Shown piece after piece: positions 62,762 to 64,000 of a DNA stretch of 64,000 nucleotides. Position 1 is the stretch's first letter. Every line of letters begins with the position of its first letter. This stretch comes from Rhizobium leguminosarum bv. viciae USDA 2370 (GTDB lineage Bacteria; Pseudomonadota; Alphaproteobacteria; Rhizobiales; Rhizobiaceae), in the NCBI RefSeq assembly GCF_002008365.1, contig NZ_MRDL01000036.1, forward strand, positions 62,001 through 126,000, written 5' to 3'. Under the pieces are notes generated by a model. The model was given only the letters and a program-made list of their open reading frames with translations. It searched no databases and was not told the origin of the DNA. The translations under genes were made by a program, and so were the position numbers.

Positions 62762-64000
62762 CTATTCCGCCGCGAAGGGCGGCAGGCGCAGCACGTTGGT
62801 GTCGTTGCCCTTGGCGCTCTTGCGCTTGCCTTCCGGCTTTTCGATTGCGGTCAGACGCTCCTCCAGCGAGTCGATTTCGCTGCGGTTCTCGCGGGTGACG
62901 CGGGTGAGATCCTCGCGCGACAGCGGCAGCTCCTCCTCGTCCTTCCTGCCGACCAGGCGGCCGAAAGCCCAGCCGAGCAGGCGGGACAGGTCGTCCATGA
63001 TCAGGAAGAAGGAGGGCACGACGACGAGCGAGAGTACGGTCGAAACGATGATGCCGCCGATCACTGCAATTGCCATCGGCGCGCGGAACGAGCCGCCTTC
63101 GCCGACACCAAGCGCGGAAGGCAGCATGCCCGCCGACATGGCGATCGAGGTCATGATGATCGGCCGGGCGCGCTTGCGGCCGGCTTCGACCATGGCCTCG
63201 ACACGAGGCATGCCCTGATGGCGCATCTCGATTGCGAAATCGACCAGCAGGATGGCGTTCTTGGTGACGACACCCATCAGCATGAGGATGCCGATCATGA
63301 CAGGCATCGACAGCGGATTGCTGGTGAGGATCAGGCCGGCTGCGACGCCGCCAATGGCGAGCGGCAGTGAGAACAGGATGGTGAAGGGCTGGATCACGTC
63401 CTTGAAGAGCAGGATCAGCACCGTCAGCACCAGCAGCAGGCCCATCAACATGGCGTTGACGAAGCTCTGCTGCATCTCGGTCTGCACCTTGGTGTCGCCG
63501 CTTTCGGCAAGGTGCACCGTGGCCGGGATATTGGCGTCGTTGACGATCTGACGGAAGCGGGCCGAAGCCGTGTCGAGTGCTACGCCCTGCGGCAGGTCGG
63601 AGCCGATCGAGACGACGCGGTTGCGGTTGTTGCGCTTGATCGAGCTTACGCCTTCCGAATAGTCGATATTGGCGACGCTCGCGAGCGGAACGGTGCCGCC
63701 GCTGGCGGTCTGGATCTTCAATGTCCGGATGGCCGCCAGATCGCGACGCATGTCGAGTGCGGCCTGAACGCGGATCGGGATCTGGCGATCGTCGAGCGAG
63801 ATCTTGGCAAGGGCGGCATCGACATCGCCGATGGTGGCGACGCGGATCGTCTCGGAGATCTGCTGCGGCGTAATGCCGAGGCGGGCCGCCTCATCCATGC
63901 GCGGGTGAACCTGCAGCTCCGGACGGGGCAGGGAGCCGTCGGCGCTGACATTGGCAAGCAGCGGATCGGCGCGCAGCTTGGATTCCAGAATGCCTACGGC
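62762..64000 (-). CDS. RND efflux transporter, C-terminal part only
   Basis: The C-terminal part (about 413 residues) of an RND (AcrB/HAE1-like) pump is present; the N-terminal two thirds lie beyond the right edge. The reading frame stays open to base 64000. Visible are the end of the second periplasmic loop, six membrane segments (from FVNAMLMGLLLVLTVLILLF), the ATKNAILLVDFAIEMRHQGM-like loop (VTKNAILLVDFAIE) and KRARPIIMTSIAMSAGMLPS. A long charged cytoplasmic tail with a coiled-coil look (RSEIDSLEERLTAIEKPEGK) ends the protein. It is a different pump from the one at 5768; its adaptor gene would be outside the window. Confidence 0.93.
   Translation of the reverse strand, partial: AVGILESKLRADPLLANVSADGSLPRPELQVHPRMDEAARLGITPQQISETIRVATIGDVDAALAKISLDDRQIPIRVQAALDMRRDLAAIRTLKIQTASGGTVPLASVANIDYSEGVSSIKRNNRNRVVSIGSDLPQGVALDTASARFRQIVNDANIPATVHLAESGDTKVQTEMQQSFVNAMLMGLLLVLTVLILLFKDVIQPFTILFSLPLAIGGVAAGLILTSNPLSMPVMIGILMLMGVVTKNAILLVDFAIEMRHQGMPRVEAMVEAGRKRARPIIMTSIAMSAGMLPSALGVGEGGSFRAPMAIAVIGGIIVSTVLSLVVVPSFFLIMDDLSRLLGWAFGRLVGRKDEEELPLSREDLTRVTRENRSEIDSLEERLTAIEKPEGKRKSAKGNDTNVLRLPPFAAE

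Overview
The window looks like a chromosomal segment of a Rhizobium species (R. etli / R. leguminosarum group). The base composition is GC-rich. The alphaproteobacterial cell-cycle regulators ctrA, chpT and a SciP homologue lie together. A urtABCDE-ureDABCEFG urea cluster carries the extra small genes seen in rhizobia. Several intergenic regions hold the palindromic mosaic repeats typical of this group (shared 5' core GAGCATGATGCCGAA, and RIME-like paired palindromes). I saw no rRNA, tRNA, CRISPR array, prophage or intact insertion sequence. These assignments come from reading the sequence and remembered families, not from a database search.

Left part (1-15974): a truncated LysR gene faces two short-chain dehydrogenases. 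A second LysR gene is divergent from a hydrolase-like gene plus an RND efflux adaptor and pump. Then come a beta-hydroxyacid dehydrogenase overlapping a sugar-acid dehydratase (probable xylonate/arabinonate-type catabolism), a PAS-GGDEF-EAL protein, a GNAT protein and an EamA exporter. Middle-left (16166-25484): purA, a large acidic single-pass membrane protein, rpoH, a RluA-type pseudouridine synthase, a SpoU methyltransferase, a coiled-coil protein and an EipA/DUF1134 envelope protein.

Cell-cycle block (25679-30144): chpT, a single-domain receiver, ctrA, a FliJ-like protein, a small GNAT, a PqiA-type protein and sciP. The ctrA upstream region carries three GANTC sites within 65 bp and a near-consensus CtrA site; sciP also has a near-consensus CtrA site. 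It is followed by a decayed LuxR-type gene whose DNA-binding domain is split by a RIME-like element, then an ExoY-type sugar transferase and cysQ.

Transport and nitrogen block (34149-61820): a branched-chain amino acid ABC operon (livH-M-G-F, DUF6867, substrate-binding protein) ends at a strong terminator. A hydroxyacid dehydrogenase follows, then a minus-strand pair encoding a transporter-fused, cysteine-rich hybrid histidine kinase and a LuxR-type response regulator. Next come a secreted PAP2 phosphatase, the urea ABC transporter urtABCDE, and the urease structural and accessory genes interleaved with DUF1272, LprI-like, sialyltransferase-like and DUF2459 genes and a diguanylate cyclase. 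Imported urea would be hydrolysed by UreABC, with nickel delivered by UreE-UreG and UreD-UreF. The right edge holds a Crp/Fnr regulator with an FNR-type box upstream and the 3' part of a second RND pump.
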